Source of the DNA: Acidicapsa dinghuensis
Lineage (GTDB): Bacteria; Acidobacteriota; Terriglobia; Terriglobales; Acidobacteriaceae
Direction: 5' to 3'
Length of the DNA stretch: 64,000 bases
Assembly (NCBI RefSeq): GCF_025685685.1
Contig: NZ_JAGSYH010000002.1
Span: 1,040,768 to 1,104,767, forward strand
Below, piece after piece: positions 32,892 through 43,369 of this stretch (within the stretch, counting starts at the first letter, position 1; every line of letters begins with the position of its first letter). A program made the position numbers and the translations under genes. The notes under the pieces are model-generated. The model searched no databases, had not been told where the DNA came from, and was given only the letters and a program-made list of their open reading frames with translations.

Positions 32892-33692
32892 TTAACTCCG
32901 ATGCTGCTGAATCAGGTCGTCGATCGCATTCCGCAGTTCTTCCGTCAGCGCTTCACTTTCGCGCGGACTGTGGCCCTCGGTAGAGATGGGCCGCCCGAAG
33001 ACTAGCTTGATCGGCGTTCGCGACGGGTAGAAATGCCTGGTGTGAATCGGCAGCAGATCGTACACGCCGATCAGCGCGATCGGCACCAGCGGCGCCTTCG
33101 CCCGAATCGCCAGAAACGCAGCGCCATTCAGAAAGGACTGCAGCTCGCCCGTTGGTGTACGCGCACCCTCCGGAAAAACAAACACACTCAGACCTGCACG
33201 AAGTGTCCGCACCCCCGCCGCAAAGCTCGAAAGCGTAGCCCGCGGATTGGCCGTATCGATCGGCAGTTGTCCCGAGCGCGTGAGATACCAGCCGATAAAG
33301 GGCAACCCGAAAAGCTCTTTTTTCGCGAGGATGCGAAACTGCACCGGCAGCGAAGAGAAGACAACCGGCGTATCCATGTACGACGTATGGTTCGCGGCGA
33401 ACACGCATGGCTGCGCGCATGGAATGCAGTCACCCGGTTTGCTGCCCGGTGGTTGCGGCGGAAAAAGACTCGCCAGATTCTCCACCCCGATAACCCGCAC
33501 CCGCGATAGCGAACATGCAACCGAAAAGCGCGCCCAGAGCTGCGCAACGCGATGCTGCACACGCCCGGATTTATCAAACAGTGACGCGACAAGAGCGATG
33601 CTGCCGAAAAAAGCCGTACCCAGAAAAAAGACAGGGGCCAGCATGATGTTGCTGCGTATCCGAAGCATGAGGGGTAGCGTGCGGGGTCTCAC
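32892..33692 (-). CDS. plsC: 1-acyl-sn-glycerol-3-phosphate acyltransferase
   Basis: A 266-residue lysophosphatidate acyltransferase-like enzyme of phospholipid synthesis. The HX4D catalytic motif is NHTSYMD (His102, Asp107) and the substrate motif is FPEGARTP (Glu175). PLVPIALIG is the fourth family motif. One N-terminal membrane helix (about 15-38) is present. It overlaps folC by four bases and is co-transcribed. The symbol is by family; more than one PlsC paralogue may exist in the genome. Confidence 0.85.
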   Translation of the reverse strand: MRPRTLPLMLRIRSNIMLAPVFFLGTAFFGSIALVASLFDKSGRVQHRVAQLWARFSVACSLSRVRVIGVENLASLFPPQPPGSKPGDCIPCAQPCVFAANHTSYMDTPVVFSSLPVQFRILAKKELFGLPFIGWYLTRSGQLPIDTANPRATLSSFAAGVRTLRAGLSVFVFPEGARTPTGELQSFLNGAAFLAIRAKAPLVPIALIGVYDLLPIHTRHFYPSRTPIKLVFGRPISTEGHSPRESEALTEELRNAIDDLIQQHRS

Positions 33693-35062
33693 CGTACGAG
33701 ATCCTGTGGCGCGGCAAGCGTCAGCAGATGATGCCGCGCTTCGCCGACAAGATAGACGCTGCCGCTAATCACAATGCGGGCAGGCTTAAGGCTGAGCGCT
33801 GCTTCGATTGCGTCCGGTACTGAATTCGTTGCACTATGAGCAACGCCAACCGCTTCCGCCGCAGCAACGAGATCCTCAATCGGCGTAGCCCGCGGCGAAT
33901 GGATCGGCGCCAGGATGACATGGTCGAAGATCGGGAACAGAATCTGCGTCATCTCAGCCAGCGGTTTGTCACGCAGGCAGCCAAAGATGAGGACTTGCGG
34001 AGAACCCGCATCCGCGGCATTGAGAGCGGCGCGCAGAGCCCACGCGCCCGCAGGATTGTGAGCCACATCGATCACAATCTCCGGATACCCGGCCACGACA
34101 ACCGGCTCAAGACGTCCCGGCCAGCTAGTCGCGTGAATGCCGCGTTCAATCGAACCGGCAGTAATGGGAAAGTGATAGGTCCCCGCCAGCTCAACCGCAG
34201 TAGCAATGGCCAGCGCGATATTGCGATGCTGATGCGCTCCCTTGAGCGGCGAATCGACGACGATCTCGCTGCCCATCACCTCCAACGGGTACGACGCTGT
34301 CGGGCCAGTTCCGATCGGCGGCGTATAGACCGCCGCATTGATGCCGCGAACATTCAGCTCTGTCGCAATTTCTCCGAGTGCCTGATTCGCTTCAGGATGT
34401 TGCGGCAGCGTGACCAGCGTGCCATTGGCGCGGAGAATGCCCGCCTTCTCGCGAGCGATCAAAGTGATCGTAGAACCAAGCCACTCCTGGTGGTCCAGCG
34501 AGATATCCGTGATAACCGAGATAAGCGGAGAGACAATGTTGGTTGCGTCAAGGCGTCCTCCCAGGCCCACTTCAAGAACCGCCAGATCCACCGGAGCCGC
34601 GCCAGCCGCAGGCTCGGCGAAATACACAAACGCAACAGCGGTCAGCAGTTCAAAGTAAGAAGGGTAGTGAGCAAGCCCGCCCTCGGCCACAAGCTTGCGC
34701 GCAGTGTCGTCGACACGAAAGTAGGCGCGCGCAAAATCATCATCTGTAATCTCGTGAATAGCTCCCTCTGGACCGGGAGTTCCGATACGGATGCGCTCAT
34801 TCACACGATCCAGATGCGGCGATGTGTACAAGCCAACCCGCAGACCCGACTCGCGCGCAATGGCAGCAAGTGTTGAAGCCGTAGAGCCTTTACCGTTCGT
34901 GCCCGCAATCAGCACCGACGGAAATTTCTTCTGCGGATCGCCAAGAGCCGCGCAGAGCGTACCGATCTCATCCAAAGAAAACTTGCGGCGCGGCTGGCTC
35001 GGATTGGGTGCCAGTTCAGGCACCAGCGCGCTGAGATGATCGATGGCTTCGGCGTAAGACAT
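33689..35062 (-). CDS. folC: bifunctional folylpolyglutamate/dihydrofolate synthase
   Basis: A 457-residue Mur-ligase-like enzyme that adds glutamate to dihydropteroate and folates. The P-loop is VLIAGTNGKGSTAS, followed by GLYTSPHLDRVNERIR (folate-binding Omega-loop region) and LEVGLGGRLDATN. VIDVAHNPAGAWALRAAL marks the C-terminal domain. The length is usual for FolC. The stop overlaps the plsC start. The start MSYAEAIDHLSALVPE is typical of the family. Confidence 0.95.
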   Translation of the reverse strand: MSYAEAIDHLSALVPELAPNPSQPRRKFSLDEIGTLCAALGDPQKKFPSVLIAGTNGKGSTASTLAAIARESGLRVGLYTSPHLDRVNERIRIGTPGPEGAIHEITDDDFARAYFRVDDTARKLVAEGGLAHYPSYFELLTAVAFVYFAEPAAGAAPVDLAVLEVGLGGRLDATNIVSPLISVITDISLDHQEWLGSTITLIAREKAGILRANGTLVTLPQHPEANQALGEIATELNVRGINAAVYTPPIGTGPTASYPLEVMGSEIVVDSPLKGAHQHRNIALAIATAVELAGTYHFPITAGSIERGIHATSWPGRLEPVVVAGYPEIVIDVAHNPAGAWALRAALNAADAGSPQVLIFGCLRDKPLAEMTQILFPIFDHVILAPIHSPRATPIEDLVAAAEAVGVAHSATNSVPDAIEAALSLKPARIVISGSVYLVGEARHHLLTLAAPQDLVR

Positions 35063-35116
35063 GTCTTTTTATTCTAAGGGAGCAACGACCCCAGCCGGCC
35101 CATAAGCGAAACACAG

Positions 35117-35149
35117 AAAAGCAAAAGGGCATCCCGCAGGACGCCCTTT
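35117..35149 (-). terminator. intrinsic terminator of the first TonB receptor gene
   Basis: On the minus strand AAAGGGCGTCC, a TGC loop and GGGATGCCCTTT form an 11-bp stem with one G-T pair, followed by TTGCTTTTC. It lies about 20 bases beyond the receptor stop at 35170. Confidence 0.8.
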
Positions 35150-35169
35150 CTCTTCGGCTGAGAGCCGGC

Positions 35170-38100
35170 TTAGAACACGAATTTTGCTTCGAGTTCGGTG
35201 TTGCGGTTGCCGCTCTTGAATGCAAACATGCCCGGAACCTCCGAGACATCCGCGTCAAAGCCGCCATTCACAAAGGTGTTGGCGTGGTTGAAGACGTTGA
35301 TGAAGGTAGCGCTGAGGTTGATTCCATAACGCTCACGGAACTTGAACGCCTTGGCAACACGCAGATCTTCATCCCAGGTACCGGGGCCGTAGTAGGAGTT
35401 GCGGTTATCCATGCCAGTGACGAAGCCGCCATTTGCGAGACCAGAGCCGCCAGGAAGCGGGGTGTCTGAGCAGCAGATCGGCGTACCTGCCGGGGCGCCT
35501 TCAATCTCATCCCAGTAAGCGTTGAGTGCAGGATTGACCCACTCGTTGTAGGCAGAAAGATTGTTGCTGCCGTCCGCGTTGAAGTAGGCCGGAAAGTCCT
35601 GATAGGAGTAGGTATTCGGACCGTACGTGCTGCTGATGTCCCTGAGCGTGCTGTTCTTCTTAGGACGCTGCCCCACGAAGCTGGCGCGAACGCACTCGGT
35701 GTAACCGAAGTAGCAGTCGTAGAGACTGTACGGGTTGCCGGTTTGGGCCGTGAAGATCGTGCTGGCGACGAAACCGCCTAGTACTGACTTCAGGATTCCG
35801 TTGCTGCTGTGCTCAAAGAACGGCAGGTTATAGGTAAGGCTAGCCGCGACGCGATGGCGGATGTCGAAATCCGAGTTACCGAGATCGAGACCATGGTTGA
35901 AGGGATCGAGATAGCCCAGAACAGTGCCACCACCGTCGGTGTTCGCGCCGTCGCTGAAGGTGGAGCTGGTGTTATCGAGCGAATGACCGTAGGTGTAGTT
36001 CGCCGTCACGGAAAGGCCCGTTTTGCGAACGTTATTGGAACGAACACTAAGGTTGACTGCTTCGTAGTAACTGTCGCCGTCCGCACCACGCCAGTTGATG
36101 TTGGAGTACTGCGGATTGAGGCGGTTCTGTGTAAAGCCCGTTACCGTCGTTGGCGCGTCGTCCAGGTAATTGATACCCGAGAAGGAGCGGTTGAAGTTGG
36201 AAATTGAGTAGTTGTGAATACCGCGCGTACCGATGTAGCCGATGGAGACCAGCGTGTCGGTTCCGAGCTGATGCTCCAGCGTCAGGTTCCAGTTATGCGC
36301 GTATGCGGGCTTGATGTTCGGGTCCACGGCGCGAAGAGTGACGGGCGGCAGCGGTTGCGGTCCGATGGCCGTGCCGAAAGCGCCGAGATTGTTCGTGCTG
36401 ATCGGCGTCGGGTTGGTCGTGCTCGTCAGTGCAATGACGCCGTAGTTCGGCGGGTTCTGGATGACGTTGTAGGTTACGTTGTTAAAGTTGCGCTCGTAAG
36501 AGATGCTGTAGCCGCCACGGATTACAGTCTTGCCATTACCGGCGACATCATAGGCAAAGCCGAAACGAGGTCCGAACTGCTTGAGGTTAAGGTTCCAGAG
36601 GCGTCCATTCGGCGCAGTCGCACGAGTCTGCACGATGCCATTGCGAATGTCGTCGAACTCATTGCTGCCACTGGCCATGAAAAAGTTCGCGTCGTAAGCG
36701 GCACGCTGAGAGTGCTGCGGACCATAGACTTCCCAGCGCAGGCCTGCAGTCAGTGAGAGCTGCGGGGATGCGTGCCAGGTGTCCTGAACGTAGAGAGATG
36801 AATCGTCGTAACGATTGCTGCGGGAGAAGTTCGGCGACGTCGCCGGAGTCTGAATCTGGCACGCAGTGGTTTCGTTTAACACACCGGTCGTCAGATCACG
36901 AGAGCAGGGAAAGGCCCCGTTGGGGTTGAGAGCAACCTGAACCTCATCGAGTGAACCGCTGAGGAAATTGACAAGAGCTCCACTGCTCCCGGTGGTGACA
37001 AGAGCATCGACGGCATTCTCATATGCGCCGAAGACACGGTTGTCCTTGATGTACAGGAACGAACCGCCGAACTTGATGTTGTGCTTGCCGTGGGTCCAGC
37101 TAAGGTCTTCGCCGACCTGAATGAAGTTCTGTGGACCACCGAACGGAATGGCTGCACCGGGAGAAGTCGGCAGATAGCCGGGGAAGTAGACTGAGCCGGA
37201 ACCGACAGTCACCGATCCGCCTGGATTGGTATAGAGCGTGGGGCTAACCGGCACCGCACCTAGAGGCTGCTGGTTGTTGAAGCGAGTCAGCAGGATCTTC
37301 GTATTCTCGGCGAAGTTTGAGGTAAAAACGTGCGTGACCGAAGCCAGCAGGGAATGGTTGTACTGGGTGATGCCGGTGTTGTAACCAGCATAGGGGCTGG
37401 TGTTGTTGCTGCCTGCGGGGTTGACGGTGCTCTGCTGGATATAGCGGCCATAGAGCGAAGTCTTCGGGGTCAGAGTCCAGTCAACACGATCGAAGTTGAT
37501 CCACTGGTTGACAGGAGTACCGCCGCCGGAGTCACCGGGGGTCTGGTAGGTGACGGTTCCAAACAGCGCGGTAGTGCAGATTGGGGCGTTTGCGATCCTT
37601 GGATCACTGCAGCTCGTGATCGGATCGGCTTTTGTACTCACAGCGCCTGTCTCAGATTCGGCGATCGTAAGTACGTCCGTTCCGAAGACACCTTCTTGCA
37701 GGATGTCCGCACCAGTATAGGTACGGCCGTTGATCGGGTCGGCAAGGGTACCGTACTGAGCGAAGTAGGCCTGCATATTTGTCGAGGACATGCCGATGAG
37801 CTGCGGCGTCGGAACCTCGGAGACGACAGTGGCTTCGCTGCGGATGCGGGTCCACTCCGTCGCAGACGAGAAGAAGAGCTTGTCGCGGACGATCGGCCCC
37901 CCCGCGTAGTAGCCGAACTGGTTGTGCGTGTAGCGTGACTTAGGGTTCGCCAGGTCGCCGGCAGCGTAAAGGGCGTTGTTGTTGAATCCATCCGAAGCGA
38001 AGGTCGAGATACGGTTGTAATCGTAGACATCGCCATGGAACTGATTGGTGCCGGACTTTGTCGAGACGTTCACAGCGCCACTGGAGGAGCGGCCGAGCTC

Positions 38101-38802
38101 AGCGCCCTCACCGGAGACGACGACAGAGAACTCCTGCATTGCGTCCTGCGGGATAGTCTGGCCGACGCCGACAGCATAGACATCCGTATTCTCAGCGCCA
38201 TCGAGAAGGATATCGACCGAAGCAGAACGGCCTCCGGCAAGGTTATAGCCAACGCCACGGTTGCCGCCCATCGTCATGGTCGAGGCGTTTCCCGCGAGAT
38301 CCACCAAGCCGTATGGATCACGGTCAGCCAGAGGCAGGCTCTGGATCTGCTGATTCGTAATGACGGTGGAAACTTCAGCGTTCTCGGAATTCGGAGTCGT
38401 GGTGTCATCGGCAGAGACGCTGACCTGGGTCTGAGCACCGGCGACAGCGAGCTGGATGCTGATGGCTCGCTCGGAGCCGACCGTAAGCGTGAAATCCTGA
38501 GTGGTGGTGCCAAAGCCCGAAGAGGTCACGCTGATCGTATAGTCACCCGGATTGATCTGCGTGATGGAGTACTCGCCTTTGCCGTTAGAGGTCGTGACCC
38601 GTTGTGCGCCCGTGGCCTTGTTGGTTATTGTGATATTGGCGTTAGCGATCACAGCGCCGGATGCATCGGTGACGGTACCGGAGATGGAGCCGAGATCAGC
38701 CTGAGCCAAAGCAACTGGAGCAATAGAATTAACTACGATCAGCCCAGTCGCGAGCGCAAAGGCGCAAACGAGCGAGGCCAGATACTTCTTTGAGTACAGC
38801 AT
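35170..38802 (-). CDS. TonB-dependent receptor, Oar-like, with carboxypeptidase-regulatory-like domain
   Basis: A 1210-residue outer-membrane protein. The signal peptide (LVCAFALATGLIVVNSIAPVALAQ) precedes a CarboxypepD_reg domain (SISGTVTDASGAVIANANIT, GEYSITQINPGDYTIS). A plug domain follows (SLPLADRDPYGLVDLAGNAS, VDILLDGAENTD, VNVSTKSGTNQFHGDVYDYN). The rest is a large beta-barrel that ends in Phe (ELEAKFVF), as BAM substrates do. Such receptors are expanded in Acidobacteriota and probably import large glycans or complexed nutrients. GGGAGG precedes the ATG. It is divergent from a second receptor across a 690-base gap. No SusD partner is present. Confidence 0.9.
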   Translation of the reverse strand: MLYSKKYLASLVCAFALATGLIVVNSIAPVALAQADLGSISGTVTDASGAVIANANITITNKATGAQRVTTSNGKGEYSITQINPGDYTISVTSSGFGTTTQDFTLTVGSERAISIQLAVAGAQTQVSVSADDTTTPNSENAEVSTVITNQQIQSLPLADRDPYGLVDLAGNASTMTMGGNRGVGYNLAGGRSASVDILLDGAENTDVYAVGVGQTIPQDAMQEFSVVVSGEGAELGRSSSGAVNVSTKSGTNQFHGDVYDYNRISTFASDGFNNNALYAAGDLANPKSRYTHNQFGYYAGGPIVRDKLFFSSATEWTRIRSEATVVSEVPTPQLIGMSSTNMQAYFAQYGTLADPINGRTYTGADILQEGVFGTDVLTIAESETGAVSTKADPITSCSDPRIANAPICTTALFGTVTYQTPGDSGGGTPVNQWINFDRVDWTLTPKTSLYGRYIQQSTVNPAGSNNTSPYAGYNTGITQYNHSLLASVTHVFTSNFAENTKILLTRFNNQQPLGAVPVSPTLYTNPGGSVTVGSGSVYFPGYLPTSPGAAIPFGGPQNFIQVGEDLSWTHGKHNIKFGGSFLYIKDNRVFGAYENAVDALVTTGSSGALVNFLSGSLDEVQVALNPNGAFPCSRDLTTGVLNETTACQIQTPATSPNFSRSNRYDDSSLYVQDTWHASPQLSLTAGLRWEVYGPQHSQRAAYDANFFMASGSNEFDDIRNGIVQTRATAPNGRLWNLNLKQFGPRFGFAYDVAGNGKTVIRGGYSISYERNFNNVTYNVIQNPPNYGVIALTSTTNPTPISTNNLGAFGTAIGPQPLPPVTLRAVDPNIKPAYAHNWNLTLEHQLGTDTLVSIGYIGTRGIHNYSISNFNRSFSGINYLDDAPTTVTGFTQNRLNPQYSNINWRGADGDSYYEAVNLSVRSNNVRKTGLSVTANYTYGHSLDNTSSTFSDGANTDGGGTVLGYLDPFNHGLDLGNSDFDIRHRVAASLTYNLPFFEHSSNGILKSVLGGFVASTIFTAQTGNPYSLYDCYFGYTECVRASFVGQRPKKNSTLRDISSTYGPNTYSYQDFPAYFNADGSNNLSAYNEWVNPALNAYWDEIEGAPAGTPICCSDTPLPGGSGLANGGFVTGMDNRNSYYGPGTWDEDLRVAKAFKFRERYGINLSATFINVFNHANTFVNGGFDADVSEVPGMFAFKSGNRNTELEAKFVF

Positions 38803-39492
38803 TCAGGATTTCCTCCCAAGGGACGGTTATGGGTTGGGAATGGCGGCAGCTTTGAATCCATCTGAATCCTTCCCCAGAGGATCTTCGGTCTTGCCTTGAG
38901 TCAGTTCAAAACTTGCAAAAACTGCATGTTGCAATACAAATGAATTAAATCTAATAACTGCATTTTCGGGGCCATTCTGACCACCCACATAACTATTTAG
39001 GAGTCTTTAACTTAGCGCAATGGAATGCGCAAACGCGGTTATGGTTTTTTGTAGAAACCCGAAAAACATATGAATTTTCGTGGAAAATCAGTTTTCGCGG
39101 CTTTCCTAACTATAAAAACCTGCGAATCACCCAAAATCGATATGCGATTTTGTATAGATGGTATCGATTTCAATAGATCGAGTCGTCAGGTTATCCACAC
39201 CGATCCGAGGGTGCGCGCAATAACATCCTTATAATGTGCGACTTAGAGCTTAAGCCTGTTAGGTCGGCAGTTTGGTCATAAAGTTGCGTAATATGGTGAG
39301 TCCCTTTGGATTTTCGTCCCATACCGACAATATTCCGTCCGCACTAACAGAGGCACATTTCGCGGGGTGTCACGCACTAAAAACCGCACGATATCCCGCA
39401 ATATAGATGCCCACACATATATGAATCAGATTCCGTGTGCTTGCGGAAAATTTGTAAGTGCATAAACACAACGGATTTGTTGGAGGTAAAGA
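38803..39492. promoter_or_regulatory. A/T-rich divergent regulatory region between two TonB receptors
   Basis: No gene is seen in these 690 bases, which are much richer in A/T than the flanking genes. A perfect inverted repeat lies at 39133-39151 (AAAATCG, five bases, CGATTTT), followed by another ATCGATTT at 39162-39170. TATAAT at 39230-39235 could be a -10 box for the rightward receptor, though no good -35 was found. Ribosome binding sites flank both ends. The length and repeats suggest several regulator sites. Confidence 0.5.
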
Positions 39493-42400
39493 ATGCCTTT
39501 TAAAGGTATGTTGGCGAAGACTTGGCTCTTCGTTGCCTTGTTGCTCTGCTGCGGAGTGACCTACGCTCAGGATGCATCGTCCATTACTGGCACAGTTACA
39601 GATACGAGTGGCGCCGTAATTCCAGGTGCGGCCATTGAACTCACAAACACAGCCACCGGGGCGAGTTTCAAAGCAACATCCAATGCTGAGGGCTCCTATA
39701 CGATCACAAGCCTTCCCCCCGGAAACTCATATAAGTTGACGGTGTCGCTCCAGGGCTTTGAGACATTCACGGTTTCAGACTTGGCTCTGAACGTCGGTGT
39801 GACTCGTACCCAGAATGTTCATCTGGCGCCCGGCAACGTCGTGCAGACCGTTGCCATCTCTGCGGAGAATGCAAATGTAACGCTGGACACAACCGACGCA
39901 TCGATCGGCAACAACCTCAGCATTGAACAGCTAAATGAGCTTCCGGTTTATGACCGTACCGCCGGAATCCAGACCCTCTTTGTACAGCAGCCGGGCGTCG
40001 ATTCCTTTCAGGGCTCTGTCACTGGCGCACGTATCGATCAGAGTTCGGTTACAGTGGACGGCCTGGATGTGAACGACATCGCAGCGGCGAATGGGACCTT
40101 TGCCATCGTTGCCACGGCTCCAGTTGACTCAGTGCAGCAATTCACGGGAACCGTCGCCGGACTGACCCCTTCCATCGGAACCGGAAGCGGCGCGCAGTTT
40201 CAACTGGTGACGAAGAGCGGCACCAACCAATTTCACGGCAACGTCAATGAGTACCATCGCGATACGACGACCGTGGCGAATACATGGTTCAACAATCTCA
40301 ACGGACTTCCGCGCACGCCCCTGATCCGCAACCAGTTCGGCGGCAATCTCGGCGGACCGATCAAGCGGGACAAACTCTTCTTTTTCTTTGATTTCGCCGA
40401 CTCACGCATCATCCAGTCGAGCACGGACGAACGAACCGTTCCTCTCGATGTTTTCCGCAACGGAGAGCTCAATTACATCAACAGCGGCGCAGGATGCGGC
40501 GATAGCAGCCGCCTCAGTACGCAGCCACAGTGCATCACGACCTTGACGCCAGGACAAATCGCTACCCTTGACCCGGCAGGTATCGGTTTCAATCCCAACG
40601 TGCAGTCCCTGATCACCTCCCGCTATCCGGAAGCCAATGACCTGAGCCGGGGCGACGGCGTCAACACCGGCGGCTATCGTTTCACCTACCCGACACCCGA
40701 TATCGACACCACCTACGTCGGCCGCGTCGACTATACCCTGACCTCCAAACAGAGAATCTTCGGACGCTTCACCATCAACCGTGAGAATGCCGTGGAAAAC
40801 CTCCCCGAGTTCGCAACGGACCCGTCCACGCATCCTTATACCGATCGCAGCTACGCCTATGTCATAAGCCACACCTGGGCGATCGGCGCCAACAAGGTCA
40901 ACCAGTTCTACTATGGCGATACCATCTCCAAGTACAGCTTTCCGGATCTCTACAATCCAACCGGACCCGACCAGTACAGCTTTTCCAATATAGATGGACC
41001 CTACACGTCCTTTGACGGACAGCAGCGCCGCGTTCCCATTCCGGTCGTCCGCGATGACTTCAACTGGCAGATCGGCGCGCACAGCCTGACCTTCGGTGGA
41101 ACCTTCAAGTTCATCAAGACGAACAGCAACCTGATCAACAACTTCAACTTTGTCGGCGTCGGTTTGCAGGGCTCGGCGCTTAGCGGTGGCCTCAATGCAT
41201 CCCTTCGTCCCGCCGACATCAACCAGGGCCCGAACAACGTTGCAATCAATGACTACGACAATCTGTTTGCCAGCGCTCTCGGTGTAATCGGAGACATCTC
41301 TACCAATTTCGTCTACAACAACCAGGGCCAGGCACAGGCGCTGGGCGGCGGCAGCCCAAGAGCTTATCGCTATTACCAGACCGAGGCTTATGTCGGCGAC
41401 ACCTGGAGAGTGAACAAAAAGCTGACGCTTTCCTATGGCCTGCGCTACCAGTTCTACACCGTGCCGTACGAGGCGCATGGAAGCGAATCAGTTCCAACCC
41501 CCATTAACCTGAACACGTTCATCAATGATCGCTTGGCTCAGAGCACGGCGGGCGATACCAGCAGCACAGGACTGCCCATCTATAGCTTCGTACTGGGTGG
41601 CAAGGTCAACCACGGACCGGACATGTACCAGCCGTCCTACAAGGACTTTGCACCCCGCATCGCCTTTGCTTACACTCCGTACGGCTCAGGCAAGACGGTG
41701 ATCAACGGCAGCGCTGCCATTGTCTATGACCGCGCCGTGATCAACTCGGTCAACTTCCTGCAGGACCAGGTTCCCAACATGTTCGCGAATACGGTCACGA
41801 ACCAGTTTGGCGGCTCCACAGTCCGCGCATCGCTCGCAACCGACCCCCGCGTCGGCGCCAACCTGGCGTACGATTCAACTCTGAATCCAGCGCCTCTGCC
41901 TGTCACCACGCCATACGTTCCATGGATAGACAGCACAGGAACCCCATTCGGACTGGCGGCTGGAGAAACCGGTTTTGTCATCAGCCCCAACCTCAAGGAT
42001 CCCTATTCGATTGCTCTCAACGCTGGAATCCAGCAGGAGTTTCCGGGCCATCTGATCATGAAGCTGAATTATGTCGGCAGACTCGGACGTCGGCTGCTCA
42101 CGGATGCCGATGCGAACCAGGTCATCAACGTTCCCGATTACACAGGCCAATCGAACCAGACAATGGTCCAGGCCTTCGCCGGCTTGACAACCGATTTGCG
42201 GGCGGGCGGAAACCTGAGGACTGAGCCATGGTTTGAGGATGTTCTGGCTCCTGGCACTGGCGCGGCGGTAGGACCACTTCCCGGCTGCCCCAACATCACC
42301 AATAACACCACCCTGGTGGCTTGCCTGGCCGGCCAATTAGCCGTCCGCGGAGACATATCCGATTCCCTCCAGACGTTGGCCTTTTATACCTACTATGAAG

Positions 42401-43293
42401 GGCTGACGGGATTTCTACCCACGAACATCGGAATTCCGTCTCAGTTCGGCACCAACGCCTACCTGACCAACATGGGCAACTCAAACTACCACGGCCTGCT
42501 GCTCACGTTGGACAAGAACCTGTCACAGGGTCTGCAGTTCGAGTTCAACTACACCTGGTCGCACTCCATCGACAACAGCTCGTTGAGCTCCGCCAACAAC
42601 TCGCTGTACAACAACAGCGGCTTCATCTGCGACGTCCTGCAGCCGCGCGCATGCCGTGGCAGCTCCGACTTCGACGTCCGGCAGGAGATCACCTCTAACT
42701 TTGTGTATGCCCTGCCCTTCGGGCGCGGCAGAACATTCGCAAGCTCAACTCCGCGATGGGTCGATGAGACCATCGGCGGATGGAGCTTATCCGGCCTGCC
42801 CAGTTATCGCACGGGCCTTGCCGTCACTCCCTTCGCCGACGCCTTCCTGGCTTCGTTTGACAATAACGATCCGGCTATCTTTACCGGTAACAGCACAAGC
42901 GACCTGAAGACCAAGGTAAATGTGGACCACTCCAGCAACACCGTCTACGCCTTCGCTGGCGGAGCCGATGGTGCAGCCAAAGTGCTCTCCGAGTTCCGCG
43001 GACCGATCGGCTTGGAATACGGACAGCGCAACCTGGTACGCGGTCCTGGTGCCTTCTACTTCGATGCAGGACTCGCGAAGACCTTCCCCATCATTGGGGA
43101 CAGGGTCAACCTGAAATTCCGCGCGGATGCATTCAACCTCTTCAACCACCCCAACTTCGGCACGCCAAACATGAACATCGTCACCAACGCTTCCAACTTC
43201 GGTCAGATCACAGGCGTCGCTTCCACAGTGGCGAATGCACTGACCAGCGACGACGCGCGCGTGGCGCAGTTCTCGCTGCGGCTGGAATTCTAG
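39493..43293 (+). CDS. TonB-dependent receptor, Oar-like, with carboxypeptidase-regulatory-like domain
   Basis: A 1266-residue outer-membrane receptor related to its divergent neighbour but not a recent copy. The signal peptide (TWLFVALLLCCGVTYAQ) leads into SITGTVTDTSGAVIPGAAIE and GSYTITSLPPGNSYKLTVSL (regulatory-like domain). The plug has LPVYDRTAGIQTLFVQQPGV, VTVDGLDVNDIA and LVTKSGTNQFHGNVNEYH, with a C-terminal barrel ending in Phe (FSLRLEF). GGAGG lies seven bases before the ATG. An excellent terminator follows. Substrate unknown. Confidence 0.9.
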   Translation: MPFKGMLAKTWLFVALLLCCGVTYAQDASSITGTVTDTSGAVIPGAAIELTNTATGASFKATSNAEGSYTITSLPPGNSYKLTVSLQGFETFTVSDLALNVGVTRTQNVHLAPGNVVQTVAISAENANVTLDTTDASIGNNLSIEQLNELPVYDRTAGIQTLFVQQPGVDSFQGSVTGARIDQSSVTVDGLDVNDIAAANGTFAIVATAPVDSVQQFTGTVAGLTPSIGTGSGAQFQLVTKSGTNQFHGNVNEYHRDTTTVANTWFNNLNGLPRTPLIRNQFGGNLGGPIKRDKLFFFFDFADSRIIQSSTDERTVPLDVFRNGELNYINSGAGCGDSSRLSTQPQCITTLTPGQIATLDPAGIGFNPNVQSLITSRYPEANDLSRGDGVNTGGYRFTYPTPDIDTTYVGRVDYTLTSKQRIFGRFTINRENAVENLPEFATDPSTHPYTDRSYAYVISHTWAIGANKVNQFYYGDTISKYSFPDLYNPTGPDQYSFSNIDGPYTSFDGQQRRVPIPVVRDDFNWQIGAHSLTFGGTFKFIKTNSNLINNFNFVGVGLQGSALSGGLNASLRPADINQGPNNVAINDYDNLFASALGVIGDISTNFVYNNQGQAQALGGGSPRAYRYYQTEAYVGDTWRVNKKLTLSYGLRYQFYTVPYEAHGSESVPTPINLNTFINDRLAQSTAGDTSSTGLPIYSFVLGGKVNHGPDMYQPSYKDFAPRIAFAYTPYGSGKTVINGSAAIVYDRAVINSVNFLQDQVPNMFANTVTNQFGGSTVRASLATDPRVGANLAYDSTLNPAPLPVTTPYVPWIDSTGTPFGLAAGETGFVISPNLKDPYSIALNAGIQQEFPGHLIMKLNYVGRLGRRLLTDADANQVINVPDYTGQSNQTMVQAFAGLTTDLRAGGNLRTEPWFEDVLAPGTGAAVGPLPGCPNITNNTTLVACLAGQLAVRGDISDSLQTLAFYTYYEGLTGFLPTNIGIPSQFGTNAYLTNMGNSNYHGLLLTLDKNLSQGLQFEFNYTWSHSIDNSSLSSANNSLYNNSGFICDVLQPRACRGSSDFDVRQEITSNFVYALPFGRGRTFASSTPRWVDETIGGWSLSGLPSYRTGLAVTPFADAFLASFDNNDPAIFTGNSTSDLKTKVNVDHSSNTVYAFAGGADGAAKVLSEFRGPIGLEYGQRNLVRGPGAFYFDAGLAKTFPIIGDRVNLKFRADAFNLFNHPNFGTPNMNIVTNASNFGQITGVASTVANALTSDDARVAQFSLRLEF

Positions 43294-43315
43294 AAAACCT
43301 TCGGTGGCATTCATC

Positions 43316-43341
43316 AAGGGCTCCTTCGGGAGCCCTTTTTT
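43316..43341 (+). terminator. intrinsic terminator of the second TonB receptor gene
   Basis: AAGGGCTCC, a TTCG tetraloop and GGAGCCCTTTTTT form a textbook terminator 23 bases after the receptor stop codon. Confidence 0.9.
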
Positions 43342-43369
43342 ATTGCAAAGAAACCCGCTGTTTTGAGGC

